From Saprospiraceae bacterium (GTDB taxonomy: Bacteria; Bacteroidota; Bacteroidia; Chitinophagales; Saprospiraceae): a stretch of DNA of 7,813 bases. The stretch is from NCBI GenBank assembly GCA_013042795.1, contig JABDPK010000232.1, positions 1-7,813 on the forward strand. Reading direction: 5' to 3'. Shown in pieces: positions 7,569 to 7,813 of this stretch; the first letter of the stretch is position 1; each line of letters starts with the position of its first letter. The notes beneath the pieces are model-generated. The model worked only from the letters and a program-made list of their open reading frames with translations. It searched no databases and was not told the DNA's origin. Made by a program: the position numbers and the translations under genes.

Positions 7569-7813
7569 ATGTTGAGATATATTTCTGAAATATGGATTCC
7601 TGCTATTTTTATTTTCCTCATAGTATCTTGTTCAGAAGAAGGAGAACAACAAAACAAATATCTTTTTGAAAATCTTTCATCTGACAAAACCGGATTAGAC
7701 TTTTCCAATGATCTTCCGACAAACGTTGATCTTAACATCCTCAACTACATGTACTACTACAATGGTGGAGGATTGGCTGCAGCAGACTTAAATAATGACG
7801 ATCTGATTGACCT
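7569..7813 (+). CDS. VCBS/FG-GAP repeat (CRTAC1-like) lipoprotein, N-terminal part only
   Basis: The first 81 residues of an open frame that continues past the right edge. The N-terminus has a hydrophobic core ending in lipobox IVSC (C21) followed by SEEGE, which suggests a surface-exposed lipoprotein. The segment LFENL (32-36), TGLDFSN (41-47) and then YYYNGGGLAAADLNNDDLID (62-81) is the typical opening of the Bacteroidota VCBS/FG-GAP proteins related to CRTAC1/ASPIC-UnbV. The loop D73, N75, D77, D81 is a calcium-binding pattern, with D78 where glycine is common. Full-length members are usually around 1,000 residues or more and form beta-propellers. Their role is unknown, though they are often found beside SusC/SusD genes. 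The ATG at 7569 is chosen because the signal peptide begins there; no Shine-Dalgarno is present. Only 34 bp separate it from the upstream terminator. Confidence 0.85.
   Translation, partial: MLRYISEIWIPAIFIFLIVSCSEEGEQQNKYLFENLSSDKTGLDFSNDLPTNVDLNILNYMYYYNGGGLAAADLNNDDLID

Noticed and set aside
7543..7575. Ten-codon mini-ORF whose TGA stop overlaps the start of the VCBS gene
   Set aside because: It looks like a translational-coupling arrangement, but it has no ribosome-binding context or conserved peptide, and such overlaps are common by chance.

Overview
The window looks like a chromosomal segment from a member of the Bacteroidota, probably a free-living or marine lineage (Saprospiraceae, Cytophagales or Flavobacteriia type; I cannot place it further). 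The reasons are an adjacent SusC/SusD outer-membrane pair, several lipoproteins with short signal peptides and an acidic stretch after the lipobox cysteine, A/T-rich leaders without Shine-Dalgarno motifs, and AT-rich DNA throughout. No RNA gene, mobile element, CRISPR array or phage gene was seen.

Layout: two genes are on the minus strand and three on the plus strand, diverging from a 267-bp AT-rich intergenic region (2727-2993). Leftward, the first gene is a lipoprotein of the vanadium-dependent haloperoxidase (PAP2) family with a complete vanadate-binding residue set (1392-2726). A secreted lipoprotein with sortilin/BNR-type Asp-box repeats follows (1360 down past the left edge). It is not among the simple start-to-stop ORFs because it runs off the window. 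Rightward, there is a TonB-dependent SusC/RagA transporter (2994-5942), then after 19 bp a SusD/RagB surface lipoprotein (5962-7476). A strong intrinsic terminator follows (7503-7534). Only 34 bp after its T-tract begins a lipoprotein with the N-terminal signature of the VCBS/FG-GAP (CRTAC1-like) repeat family (7569 to the right edge, partial).

How the genes may work together (inference): SusC and SusD should form a lidded, TonB-powered importer for an oligomeric or bulky nutrient. The usual carbohydrate-active enzymes of a polysaccharide utilisation locus are absent from what is visible. The neighbours are a haloperoxidase and two large extracellular repeat proteins. The locus therefore resembles a PUL-like module built around an oxidative enzyme and beta-propeller proteins. 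Its substrate is not revealed by the sequence. The main points for a second look are the haloperoxidase active site, whose residue spacing resembles a bacterial iodoperoxidase, the perfect dyad upstream of susC, and the terminator that separates the SusCD pair from the VCBS gene.
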